This document shows, one piece after another, positions 23,567 through 32,282 of a stretch of 64,000 bases of DNA (its first letter is position 1; the number at the start of each line of letters is the position of its first letter). The notes under the pieces are model-generated. The model was not told the origin of the DNA. It did not search any database and saw only the letters and a list, made by a program, of their open reading frames with translations. This stretch comes from Phycisphaerae bacterium. Its GTDB lineage: Bacteria; Planctomycetota; Phycisphaerae; Phycisphaerales; UBA1924. A program made the position numbers and the translations under genes. The stretch lies in assembly GCA_030432255.1 (NCBI GenBank), contig JAUIHS010000013.1, positions 55,693-119,692 of the forward strand. The letters run 5' to 3'.

Positions 23567-25381
23567 TCAATCCTGAATCCCCAACACCGCTCCCACCTCT
23601 TCCACCTTCACCAGCGAGCCCTTCCCCTCTTCGCCGCGGCGCTTCAACTCCACGCTGCCTTCGGCGAGGCCCTTGTCGCCCACCGTGATGCGTACGGGGA
23701 TGCCGATGAGGTCCGCGTCCTTGAACTTGAAGCCCGGACGCTCGTTGCGGTCGTCCACCAGCACGTCCAGACCTGCCAGTGCGAGCTTCGTTGCGAGGTC
23801 CCGTGCGACCACCATCGTTTCCGCATCATCCTCGACCTTCAACGGTGTGATCAGGACGTCGTACGGCGCGATCGCTGCGGGCCAGATGATGCCGTCATCA
23901 TCGTGACTCATCTCCACGCACGCCGCCATCGTTCGCGATACACCGATCCCGTAACAGCCCATGATCACCGACTGCTGCTGCTGATTCTCGTCCAGCACCC
24001 GGAAACCCATCGCGTCCGAGTACTTGCAGCCCAACTTGAAGATGTGACCCACCTCGATGCCGCGACGCTCCTCCAGCGCCACGCCCTCGACCCGCGGCGA
24101 CGGATCGCCCGCTTCCGCATTCCGGATGTCCACCACGCGCACGTCCTTGAGCGCATCGCCCATTTCGCGCACCCAGTTGAAGTGCTTCACGTGATGCTCG
24201 TCCTTGTCCGCACCCGTGGCCCAGAACATGCCCTTCGTACCATCCGGTCCCATGCCCTGTGCCGCATCCGGGTCCACCAGCAGCAGGATGTCGGAACGGC
24301 CGATCGTCGCTCGCGGCGAGATGTACCCCACTGCGAAGCCCGCCCCCTTCATCGCTGCCCCGTCTTCGGCGATGCCGATCGGGACGCCGGCGGCGTCGCG
24401 CACCTTGCCTTCGTTGGCGTCGTGGTCGGCGCGGACCACCGCGACGATCCAGCGCACCGGGCTCTCCTCGTCCTGCACCTGGAAGACCACGTTCTTCAGC
24501 ATGTTCCGCGGCTTCACCTTCATGAACTTCGAAACCGCCTCGATCGTCGTGCACTCCGGCGTATGCACCTCTTCGAGGTCGCCGGTGGGCGGGCCATCGA
24601 AGTTGTGATCCCGGTGCCCGATCTCGCACTTCTCGACGTTGGCCGCGTACCCCGATTCGGGGCAGGACATGATCTTGTCCTCGCCCGCCGGTGCGTTGAC
24701 CATGAATTCGTGGGACGCTGATCCCCCGATGGGACCGGCCTCCGCCTCCACGGCTGAGAAGTCGAGGCCGCAGCGTGTGAAGATGTTTGTATACGCCTGG
24801 TACATGAGGTCGTACATCTCGTTGAGCCCACCCGGCCCCTCGAGCGTCATGGAGAAGGAGTACGCATCCTTCATGATGAACTCGCGCCCGCGCAGCAGGC
24901 CGGCGCGCGGCCGGTACTCATCGCGGTACTTTGACTGGATCTGGTACAGGTTGAGCGGCAGCTGGCGGTACGACGTGATCGTGGCCCGCATCAGGTCCGT
25001 GATCACTTCTTCGTGGGTCGGTCCGAGGTAGGAATCACGGCCGTGCCGGTCCTCGAAGCGGAAGAGCAGATCGCCATACGCCTCGGCCCGCCCCGTCTCG
25101 CGCAGCAACTCCGTCGGTGCGAGCGCCGGCATCAGCAGTTCGCTGGCGCCCGCGGCATTCATCTCTTCCCTCACGATCGCCTGAATCCGCCGCAGCACCC
25201 GCCACCCGAGCGGCAGGTAGGTGTAGACACCGGCGGCGACCCGCCGGATGCAGCCGGCGCGTGTCAGCAGGCGATGGCTCGCGGCCTCGGCATCTGCCGG
25301 CGCCTCCTTTGAGGTCATGATCAGGGACTTCGACCACAACTGGATCTCACCGACCCGCACGCTAGTGTCGTTCATATTCAT
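23567..25381 (-). CDS. proS: Prolyl-tRNA synthetase
   Basis: A 604-residue class II aminoacyl-tRNA synthetase that charges tRNA-Pro. It shows ADAEAASHRLLTRAGCIRRV near the N-terminus, motif 2 region YRDEYRPRAGLLRGREFIMK, and motif 3 around GCYGIGVSRTMAACVE. The editing domain (INS) is present between motifs 2 and 3 (about residues 225-380), as in the bacterial-type enzyme that clears Ala-tRNA-Pro. The C-terminal anticodon-binding domain includes DVLVDDRNERPGFKFKDADL. Two starts are possible, at 25381 and 25375; TACACT lies 9 nt before the first. Confidence 0.95.
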   Translation of the reverse strand: MNMNDTSVRVGEIQLWSKSLIMTSKEAPADAEAASHRLLTRAGCIRRVAAGVYTYLPLGWRVLRRIQAIVREEMNAAGASELLMPALAPTELLRETGRAEAYGDLLFRFEDRHGRDSYLGPTHEEVITDLMRATITSYRQLPLNLYQIQSKYRDEYRPRAGLLRGREFIMKDAYSFSMTLEGPGGLNEMYDLMYQAYTNIFTRCGLDFSAVEAEAGPIGGSASHEFMVNAPAGEDKIMSCPESGYAANVEKCEIGHRDHNFDGPPTGDLEEVHTPECTTIEAVSKFMKVKPRNMLKNVVFQVQDEESPVRWIVAVVRADHDANEGKVRDAAGVPIGIAEDGAAMKGAGFAVGYISPRATIGRSDILLLVDPDAAQGMGPDGTKGMFWATGADKDEHHVKHFNWVREMGDALKDVRVVDIRNAEAGDPSPRVEGVALEERRGIEVGHIFKLGCKYSDAMGFRVLDENQQQQSVIMGCYGIGVSRTMAACVEMSHDDDGIIWPAAIAPYDVLITPLKVEDDAETMVVARDLATKLALAGLDVLVDDRNERPGFKFKDADLIGIPVRITVGDKGLAEGSVELKRRGEEGKGSLVKVEEVGAVLGIQD

Positions 25382-25557
25382 GGGCCGCAGAGTGTACCAG
25401 CCGGGGGGTGCGGTGGCACTGCCTGCGGGCGGTGCCGTCAGGTGCGAGAGGCCGACACCTGCAGCCCCATACGCCGTTCAGCACGACAACGCCCACCGGA
25501 ATCCGACACCCCATATGCTACACACCAACCACCAGCCACCAAACCATCGGACCCCCA

Positions 25558-26658
25558 ATGCACCGCATCACCACCCTCATCCTCCTGCTCGTCCTCCTCC
25601 CTGCGTGCACATCGCGCCATTACTTCCCCCGCGATACCACGCTCCCCGACGACCCGGTTCTGCCCTTTCGGACCTGCGGCGACTATTTCCTCGCCGATGT
25701 CGAACTCGATGGCGTTCCCATGACACTCGTCTTCGATACCGGCGCCATGGGGATTCACCTCGATCACAGTGCGGTCCGCCGTCACCGGGCCGCGGCCGGC
25801 TCCGATCACATCGACACGCTGACCTTCGGCGGCTTCACGGCCCGCGACTTTCATCATCACACCGTCGACTTCACGGCGATCGCCGACGCCTTCGCGATGC
25901 CCATCGACGGTGTCCTCGGCTACCAGGTCTTCAAGGACGCGCTTCTCATCATCGATTATCCCGCCGGCGAGGTGCGCCTCGGCACCGGTTCACTCAGCGC
26001 CGATGATCCCATGACCGTGCGCTACGCTGTCGATCGACGACACGCACCATTCCTCCCCTTCACAATCGACGGCCACGAAACCTTGATGCTCCTCGATACG
26101 GGCGCTCGCGGCGGTCTGCAACTCACCACCTTCAACCACGTTCTGTTTGAGGACGTGCCGCGACGCCTCACCCGCTCGGTGCGCACGTCCGGTGCGCACC
26201 AGGGCCTGGTCGGTCGGGCCACCAACAACGCCACGTGGGGGCCGATCGACATTGAGGCGCCCGTCCTGAGCACCGGCCGCTATCCCGCGCTGGTCGGGCA
26301 GGAGGTGCTCGCCAACTACGTGCTCACGTTCGATCAGCGACAGCGTCTCGTGCGTTTTGAGGGTCCGGACGCGATCAGCATCTCCTCCGATCGCGGCACC
26401 GGCCTTGAGATTGATCTCGGCGCCGAGTACTGGACCATCCTCGGCCCGTACGACAGTGTCACACTTCCCGAGGACCTCGACGTCCAACCGGGCGACCAGA
26501 TCATCGCCGTCAACGGCACGCCCGTCCCCGACCTCGGCTGCGCCAAGTTCGAGCGCGGCACCAACGACGGCACGCCCGTGGAGTCCGTGACTTACACCCT
26601 CCGCCGCGACGACGCGACGTTTGACGTGACCGTACCCATCCAGGTGCTAGTTCCTTAG
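25558..26658 (+). CDS. Lipoprotein with two retropepsin-like halves and a PDZ-like domain
   Basis: A 366-residue exported lipoprotein (MHRITTLILLLVLLPAC, lipid Cys about 17). The frame stays open upstream, but the ATG at 25558 starts the signal peptide. Two aspartyl-protease motifs are present: LVFDTGAMGIHLD (Asp60) and LMLLDTGARGGLQL (Asp180), as in single-chain retropepsin-like or clan AA proteases where each half gives one catalytic Asp. The C-terminal region (LPEDLDVQPGDQIIAVNGTP) looks like a PDZ domain. It is probably a periplasmic aspartic protease. Related planctomycete proteins carry the same order of domains. Confidence 0.8.
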   Translation: MHRITTLILLLVLLPACTSRHYFPRDTTLPDDPVLPFRTCGDYFLADVELDGVPMTLVFDTGAMGIHLDHSAVRRHRAAAGSDHIDTLTFGGFTARDFHHHTVDFTAIADAFAMPIDGVLGYQVFKDALLIIDYPAGEVRLGTGSLSADDPMTVRYAVDRRHAPFLPFTIDGHETLMLLDTGARGGLQLTTFNHVLFEDVPRRLTRSVRTSGAHQGLVGRATNNATWGPIDIEAPVLSTGRYPALVGQEVLANYVLTFDQRQRLVRFEGPDAISISSDRGTGLEIDLGAEYWTILGPYDSVTLPEDLDVQPGDQIIAVNGTPVPDLGCAKFERGTNDGTPVESVTYTLRRDDATFDVTVPIQVLVP

Positions 26659-26745
26659 GGGAGGTTGGAGGTTGGAGGTTGGAGGTTGGAGGCTCTGGCG
26701 GTTCGCTTGCGTCAAGCTCCAAGCTCGCAACCTCTAAAGCCTCCT
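26655..26745. repeat. Simple repeat island (GGAGGTT)n and CAAGCTC units
   Basis: Five tandem GGAGGTT units start directly after the preceding stop, followed by GCGTCAAGCTCCAAGCTCGC. The GG-runs could form a two-tetrad G-quadruplex. Confidence 0.7.
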
Positions 26746-26801
26746 GAATTAACTCACACATCCCTGATTCGCTGGCATCCGACCTTAGGATCGGACCATC
26801 G

Positions 26802-27929
26802 ATGCCCTTGTGGACACCGATGAGATTTCGGGACCTTCCAGTAGGGGATGCGATTGTGAGAACCGTTCAACGACACCTGATGACGGGTATTGCACTGGGT
26901 CTGTGCATGACGTGGAGCCTGCCTCATTCGGGGCGGAGCCAGCCGGCGGTCCGGGCGGCCCAGGCGCCGGAGTCCGAGACCATCGTAGGCGGTGCCGACA
27001 CGACCACTGCGATCATCATCGACTACATGCAGATGCGCGCTGACGCACACGAGATCGTCTTCGGCAGTGAGTTCGATCCCGATGCCGATGGCGTCTATGC
27101 ACTCACCACCCCACTCGTTGACGGACATGCCATTGTCGAAAGCACGTCCGGTGACTGGTGCAACCTCGTTGTCCACGCGGCCAGTGAGTTCGATGCCGTC
27201 CGGGCGGTTCTCGAATCTGAGGAGCTCTCGCAGGAAGCCAGGCAACATGCCATCGAACTGGCACCAACGGCATCACTGGTGCTGGCAACAATGCTCGGTC
27301 GCGGCGGGAGCACCACCTTTCTCGGCCTGATCGTGACCGGTGAGCAGGATGGCCGCTCGATTGGTGGAGGTGTCATCCCTCTGGACATGGCGCCCGAGGA
27401 CATTCAACCGCTCCCGGGCGACTGGCCCAAGGGACCGTACGTCTCTGATGTTACTGTCGACGTGCCAGCGGCAACCGGGAACCCGGCGTACGACGAGGGT
27501 GCGTTCCTGGAGTTCCGGTGCGCCTGTACGGAAGTGACGTGCGACGGCCAGGCACTCACCGCGGCACAGTGCAGCTACTACCAGACATGGTGTCGCAGGG
27601 CCAATGCGCTCAATCGACTCTGCCTTGAGGAGGCATCGGAGTTCATGGACGTCGCATCGTGCGGCGTCTCCGCCGGCGTGATGACGTGGGCGGTGCTCGC
27701 TTGTGTCTTCGGGGGACCCCTCTCGCTTGGACTGAGTTGCGGCGCGGCCGTGGGGATCGGCATCGGGACCAGTGTGGTCGTTGGCAGCCTGTGCGCCGAC
27801 AGCCTCTGGGACCTCCTCAGGGGGTGTCAGAACGATCTCGTCTCGAGAAGGTATGCACTCGCAAGTTATGCCTGCGACAGTCCGAATCCAGACGAAGCGC
27901 CTTTCCCTTATGATCCGACGAATCCATAG
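26802..27929 (+). CDS. Secreted protein with Cys/Gly-rich C-terminal domain
   Basis: A 375-residue protein with an N-terminal export segment (VQRHLMTGIALGLCMTWSLP), possibly used from an internal GTG near 26856. The first 200 residues have no recognised fold. From about residue 240 it is Cys-rich (FRCACTEVTCDG, AAQCSYYQTWC, NRLC), then has a hydrophobic glycine-rich block (CGVSAGVMTWAVLACVFGGP and LSCGAAVGIGIGTSVVVGSL) with more Cys. This spacing resembles halocin C8-like bacteriocin domains, but that is a pattern impression only. TAGGAT lies 10 nt before the ATG. A small membrane-protein gene follows after 18 nt. Confidence 0.55.
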   Translation: MPLWTPMRFRDLPVGDAIVRTVQRHLMTGIALGLCMTWSLPHSGRSQPAVRAAQAPESETIVGGADTTTAIIIDYMQMRADAHEIVFGSEFDPDADGVYALTTPLVDGHAIVESTSGDWCNLVVHAASEFDAVRAVLESEELSQEARQHAIELAPTASLVLATMLGRGGSTTFLGLIVTGEQDGRSIGGGVIPLDMAPEDIQPLPGDWPKGPYVSDVTVDVPAATGNPAYDEGAFLEFRCACTEVTCDGQALTAAQCSYYQTWCRRANALNRLCLEEASEFMDVASCGVSAGVMTWAVLACVFGGPLSLGLSCGAAVGIGIGTSVVVGSLCADSLWDLLRGCQNDLVSRRYALASYACDSPNPDEAPFPYDPTNP

Positions 27930-27947
27930 GCCGCGAGGTTTCAGACC

Positions 27948-28205
27948 ATGACCGAGAATTACCTTCCACGTCGAGACCCCATTGTGCTCGCGATCGCCGC
28001 ACTCGCGCTTCTCGCGATCGCTGCGGGCCCGGGCGCCGGCGTCCTGCTCATGGCTCGCCTCATCCCTCAGTCCACGGGGGATGCCCTGTCACCGGTCATC
28101 TTCAGCGCGATCGCCCTTGGCCCCATGCTGCTCATCGTCCTATACGCCACGATCCGGCACCGATCAGCCCAACACGCCGAGCGCATGCAGAACGAGATGG
28201 ACTGA
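27948..28205 (+). CDS. Small two-segment membrane protein
   Basis: An 85-residue protein with two membrane segments (IVLAIAALALLAIAAGPGAG and PVIFSAIALGPMLLIVLYAT) and a short charged C-terminus (RHRSAQHAERMQNEMD). GAGG lies about 11 nt upstream of the ATG. It sits 18 nt after the Cys/Gly-rich secreted protein and is probably co-transcribed with it, so a partner or immunity-like role can be imagined. Nothing in the sequence proves that. No family is recognised. Confidence 0.55.
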   Translation: MTENYLPRRDPIVLAIAALALLAIAAGPGAGVLLMARLIPQSTGDALSPVIFSAIALGPMLLIVLYATIRHRSAQHAERMQNEMD

Positions 28206-28234
28206 GCCGTCACTTTCCCGTTCAGAGCGGGTAG

Positions 28235-29596
28235 CTACTCACGATCGCCCGCGCCCCACGCCGCCTCGTGCTCGACCCACTCCGGCGCACCGCCAACACG
28301 GCGCAGGACATCCAGAGCGCGCTCACGGCACTCGCTGCACGGCGCATGCTCGTAAGCAAACAGCAACAACGGCATGCACGCCGGCTCGGAGATCCGATCG
28401 GCAATCTCGATGACATTCATCAGCATCCCATGCCGTTCGACCAGATCGTCGGGCAGGCAGAGGGCGTCGATCACCTTCTGAGTATCCTCAGGCCGTACGC
28501 TCATACGCAAGAGGTTCAGTGAACCCTCGGCCAGGCGTTCCGGTGCCAGGCGGCGCAGTCCCAGCCAGCGAGGGCGATTCTCGTCCCGTGCGCCGAGCGC
28601 CAGGTACGCAGCTTGTCGAACCGACCGATCGGGATGATCAATGAGTTGCAGTACCGGATCCGTGAACTTCCTGATGCCGACTTGCTGAAAGATGGACAGC
28701 ATGCGACGAAGTTCGAGTGGAGACTCCGCATCCTCGATGGCACGTACAAGCTTGAACAGTTCGTCCTGCTGCGCGCACAGGACCCACGACCGCAGCCAGG
28801 TCAGGTTCTCATAGCCGCTCTCCGGAAGTGGAGTGGTTCGGATCCAGTCCAGCACCCGACCCACACCCCACAGGCGTCCCTCCATGCCCGGGTCTGGACT
28901 CACGGACGTCACCGGATCACGCTTCAGTGCTTCGAGGTACGTATCCACATCCGCGTCCTCAAGGCGCGCGCCTTCAAGAACCCGTTGCGCTGCGCCCTCG
29001 CCGTGCGCCTCGTCGTACACGTTCAGGAACCAATCCTCGCCCCGGATGTCCGGATGGTCTGCTGCGTAGCGTCCCAATCCGGAACACACCTGCACCAGCC
29101 CCGCTTCGCCATCGACTTCGATGATGTCGAGGACGCCCGGGAGTCGCTCTCCTTCGCGGTGTTCCTCGAAGATCGTGTAGAGCGCACGACGGGCCTCCGC
29201 GTCGCCGCGGCCTGCCAGCACACCGAGGATCGTGCAGCGCTGGCCCAGATGATCACCCGACTCCATTGGATCAGGATCATCCAGCACCTGCTCGAGAAAT
29301 GTGCGCCGGATCGAGTCACTTCTTCCCGACGCATCGATCAGGCCCACAATCCATTCGCCTCGGCACCCCTCGACCTGTCGGTCGAACGCGAGGTCATGCA
29401 GCGCCGCATGCGCCAACAGGTCAGCATCTTCGTCAGAACACCCTGCGACCACGTGCATGTGCGCCCTGCCCAATCCACAGCGCAGCGCTCGCAGAAACTC
29501 ACCACGCCCGAGCGGAATCTCGTAAGGAGGCGCATCAGCAGGTGGGACCAAGGTGGCAGGCATAGGAACTGAGGACATCTTAAGAGAGCCGCCCAC
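28235..29596 (-). CDS. HEAT-repeat-like protein of unknown function
   Basis: A 453-residue soluble protein with no signal peptide. Its second half has helical repeats of the HEAT or armadillo type, for example FTDPVLQLIDHPDRSVRQAA followed by YLALGARDENRP and LRRMLSIFQQVGIR. These proteins act as scaffolds. Near the C-terminus a CSECRERALDVLRRVGG stretch has a CxxC. In-frame ATGs at 29596, 29578 and 29563 are all possible starts and no Shine-Dalgarno sequence decides. It diverges from the radical SAM gene. No enzymatic motif is visible. Confidence 0.55.
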   Translation of the reverse strand: MGGSLKMSSVPMPATLVPPADAPPYEIPLGRGEFLRALRCGLGRAHMHVVAGCSDEDADLLAHAALHDLAFDRQVEGCRGEWIVGLIDASGRSDSIRRTFLEQVLDDPDPMESGDHLGQRCTILGVLAGRGDAEARRALYTIFEEHREGERLPGVLDIIEVDGEAGLVQVCSGLGRYAADHPDIRGEDWFLNVYDEAHGEGAAQRVLEGARLEDADVDTYLEALKRDPVTSVSPDPGMEGRLWGVGRVLDWIRTTPLPESGYENLTWLRSWVLCAQQDELFKLVRAIEDAESPLELRRMLSIFQQVGIRKFTDPVLQLIDHPDRSVRQAAYLALGARDENRPRWLGLRRLAPERLAEGSLNLLRMSVRPEDTQKVIDALCLPDDLVERHGMLMNVIEIADRISEPACMPLLLFAYEHAPCSECRERALDVLRRVGGAPEWVEHEAAWGAGDRE

Positions 29597-29709
29597 CAGA
29601 ATTCAAGGTGCGGGACCTTGCACACCTACCCAATCGCCATGAGATTGTCGCCTGCGGCGTCGAATGCAACCCCCCACCCCGGTCATACGTATCTCCCACC
29701 GGTATCGTC

Positions 29710-31017
29710 ATGCCACACATCACCTTCATCGCACTCTCCGGATTCCGTGTGCGCGAGCGCGAACTCGCCGAGGTGGGGATGACGCTTCCCGGGCTTGCTG
29801 ATCGCGCCGCCGCCATCGCCGGGCTCCCGCCACTTGGACTCCTGACGCTCGCGGGCATGACCCCTGATGACTGGTCCATGTCTCTCCACGAAGCGGCCGT
29901 CGTCTCTGACTCGCTCATGCAGGCGATCGCTGAAGAAGCACCGACGCTCGTTGCCATCTCTGCGCTCACCGCTTCCATCCTTGAAGCCTACGGCCTCGCC
30001 GATGCTCTCCGAAGTCTCGGCATTCCCGTCATTCTGGGTGGACTCCATGTCACTGCGTGCCCCGAAGAGGCCTCCGCTCATGCCGATGCTGTCGTCATCG
30101 GTGATGGTGAGTCCTGCTGGCATCAGGTCCTTGACGATGCGGAACAGCGACGACTCAAGCCACGCTACCACAGTGCGACCCCCTTCAACCTTGCGGATGC
30201 GCCGCTTCCGCGCTACGAACTGCTGGGCAACCGCCGACGACCACGCTTCACGCTCCAGACTTCGCGGGGCTGTCCATTCGCCTGTGACTTCTGCGCCGCC
30301 AGTCGACTCCTCGGCCCATTCCGCACCAAGCCGGCTCCGCGTATCCGCGCCGAACTCGATGCCATCCGCGCCATTGACCCCCGGCCGTTCATCGAACTCG
30401 CTGATGACAACACGTTCGCTCGCGGCGGCCCTCATGACCACACCCTCGACGCCCTCACCAGCGCGGGGACGCGCTGGTTCACCGAAGCCGACTGGCGACT
30501 CGGCGAGAATCCGGCCGTCCTGAACCGGCTGGCGGCGTCCGGCTGTGTCCAGGTGCTCATCGGCCTTGAATCACTCGTCCACCAGCACACCGGCATGGGC
30601 GCCAAGCGTACTTCACTCGACCGCATGATGGACGCGGTCCGTGCCATCCAGGACGCCGGCGTCGCGGCCATCGGCTGCTACATCGTCGGCAGTGACGGCG
30701 AGACGCCGGAGTCCATCGATCGGCTCCGCGCCTTCCTCGAAACCGACCCCTGCGCCGATGCCCAGGTCACGCTCCTCACACCCTTTCCGGGCACCGCACT
30801 GCGTCGGCGCCTCGCAACCGAGGGACGTCTTCTCGCCGATCGTGACTGGTCACATCACACGCTCTTTGATGTCACCTATCAACCCGACTGCATGAGCCCC
30901 GGTGACCTTGAAAACGCCTTCCGCAACCTCCTCATCGACGCCTTCGGGAACGCGCAGACCAAGCGACGCCGGGAGATCCGCAGGCGCACATGGATGTGCA
31001 ATCCCACCCTTTCCTGA
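29710..31017 (+). CDS. B12-binding-domain radical SAM protein
   Basis: A 435-residue protein. Residues about 1-150 form a cobalamin-binding-like Rossmann domain (LVAISALTASILEAYGLADA, then IPVILGGLHVTACPEEASAH and VVIGDGES). A radical SAM core follows with the cluster motif CPFACDFC in LQTSRGCPFACDFCAASRLL, and later IELADDNTFA and VLIGLESL. Such enzymes often do methylations or C-C bond rearrangements with SAM, with or without B12. The frame is open upstream, but MPHITFIAL at 29710 matches the usual family start. The next gene begins 11 nt after the stop, suggesting an operon. Confidence 0.85.
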   Translation: MPHITFIALSGFRVRERELAEVGMTLPGLADRAAAIAGLPPLGLLTLAGMTPDDWSMSLHEAAVVSDSLMQAIAEEAPTLVAISALTASILEAYGLADALRSLGIPVILGGLHVTACPEEASAHADAVVIGDGESCWHQVLDDAEQRRLKPRYHSATPFNLADAPLPRYELLGNRRRPRFTLQTSRGCPFACDFCAASRLLGPFRTKPAPRIRAELDAIRAIDPRPFIELADDNTFARGGPHDHTLDALTSAGTRWFTEADWRLGENPAVLNRLAASGCVQVLIGLESLVHQHTGMGAKRTSLDRMMDAVRAIQDAGVAAIGCYIVGSDGETPESIDRLRAFLETDPCADAQVTLLTPFPGTALRRRLATEGRLLADRDWSHHTLFDVTYQPDCMSPGDLENAFRNLLIDAFGNAQTKRRREIRRRTWMCNPTLS

Positions 31018-31028
31018 GGCTCGACATC

Positions 31029-32282
31029 ATGAAGGCTTCAACACTCTTCCGCTTCCTCGTCGGCGACCGCGATGCGATCCTGACCATTGCGGCATCACGT
31101 TCATCCTTCCTGATCAGCATTCTCTTCGTCATCTCCGCCGGATTCGCACGCGAGTATGACGGCGAAGACCTCATTCATGAACCGTGGCACATCCTGCGGC
31201 CGCTCGGCGCCTCACTCCTCTCCGGAACCACACTCTTCCTCTTCGTTCACAGCGCCGCGATGCTCCGCCACAGGCGCGCCACCGGTACCCGCCCACCCTT
31301 CCTGATTGCATACCGCACTTTCCTCAGCCTCTTCTGGATGACCGCGCCCATGGCGTGGCTCTACGCGGTGCCCTACGAGCGCTTCATGACGCCTGTCGAT
31401 GCGGTCGGTATCAACCTCTGCACGCTCGGATTCGTCGCCGCCTGGCGCGTCGTCCTCATCACGCGCGTGGTCCAGGTGATCTACGGCATCCATCCCGCCG
31501 CGGCCTTCTTCCTCGTCATGCTCTTCGCCGATGCTGTCGTCTTCGCCGCGATGACGCTCATCCCCACCCCGATCATCGACATCATGGGCGGCCTCCGTCA
31601 CTCGGCCCGAGATCAACTCATCTCCGGCATCACATTCAATCTGCTCATCCTTGCGACGCTGTCAGCACCCCTGTGGTTTCTGACAGCGCTGGGGGCTGCC
31701 GCGACCCTCAAGCCACGATGGCCGGACCTCTCCTCGTACACATCGCCTCTGCAATCGCGCGGGCCGATGATTGTCGCGGCGGCATCGCTCGCATTCTTCA
31801 TCCCGCTCCTGCCCTTTACCCAACCCGAGCAGGTCAATCGACGCAACGCCGAGCGGCATCTTCGCGCGGGTCGTATTGCCGAGGCCTTCACACTGATGTC
31901 GGATCGGAGCCCGAGTGCGTATCCCCCCCACTGGAACCCACCCCCGCGCCTCGGCTACGGCGAGAGCCGCCCCGAACTCGATCAAGTCCGCGACGCGATC
32001 AATGCGCATCGACCTGCGGACTGGGTCACCGAAATGTACGTCGCCAAGATCCGACGCAATCTTCTGATGCAACTTTGGCTCAGAGACTTCGACGAGACCC
32101 AGGTCAAGGACCGGCTTGAACGGGAGTGGCTGGATGTCACCCAGGACCATACCCCCACCGCCGAGTTCCTCCTCACCCACGACACAACCCTCACCGACAA
32201 AGAACGCCAGGGACTCCACCACCTCATCCAGGCCGCCAACCCCCAACACCCAACACCTACTCCCAACCCGTCCCAAGATTGA
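31029..32282 (+). CDS. Polytopic membrane protein following the radical SAM gene
   Basis: A 417-residue protein with about six membrane segments, for example SFLISILFVISAGFA, LSGTTLFLFVHSAAML, FFLVMLFADAVVFAAMTLIP and LLILATLSAPLWFLTALGAA. A soluble C-terminal part of about 140 residues follows. The protein ends PNPQHPTPTPNPSQD, encoded by the simple repeat CCCAACACCCAACACC, so the last residues look repeat-derived. Its start is 11 nt after the radical SAM stop, implying co-transcription. The final 26 nt overlap the convergent gene. Function unknown; the pairing suggests it handles or senses the radical SAM product at the membrane. Confidence 0.65.
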   Translation: MKASTLFRFLVGDRDAILTIAASRSSFLISILFVISAGFAREYDGEDLIHEPWHILRPLGASLLSGTTLFLFVHSAAMLRHRRATGTRPPFLIAYRTFLSLFWMTAPMAWLYAVPYERFMTPVDAVGINLCTLGFVAAWRVVLITRVVQVIYGIHPAAAFFLVMLFADAVVFAAMTLIPTPIIDIMGGLRHSARDQLISGITFNLLILATLSAPLWFLTALGAAATLKPRWPDLSSYTSPLQSRGPMIVAAASLAFFIPLLPFTQPEQVNRRNAERHLRAGRIAEAFTLMSDRSPSAYPPHWNPPPRLGYGESRPELDQVRDAINAHRPADWVTEMYVAKIRRNLLMQLWLRDFDETQVKDRLEREWLDVTQDHTPTAEFLLTHDTTLTDKERQGLHHLIQAANPQHPTPTPNPSQD

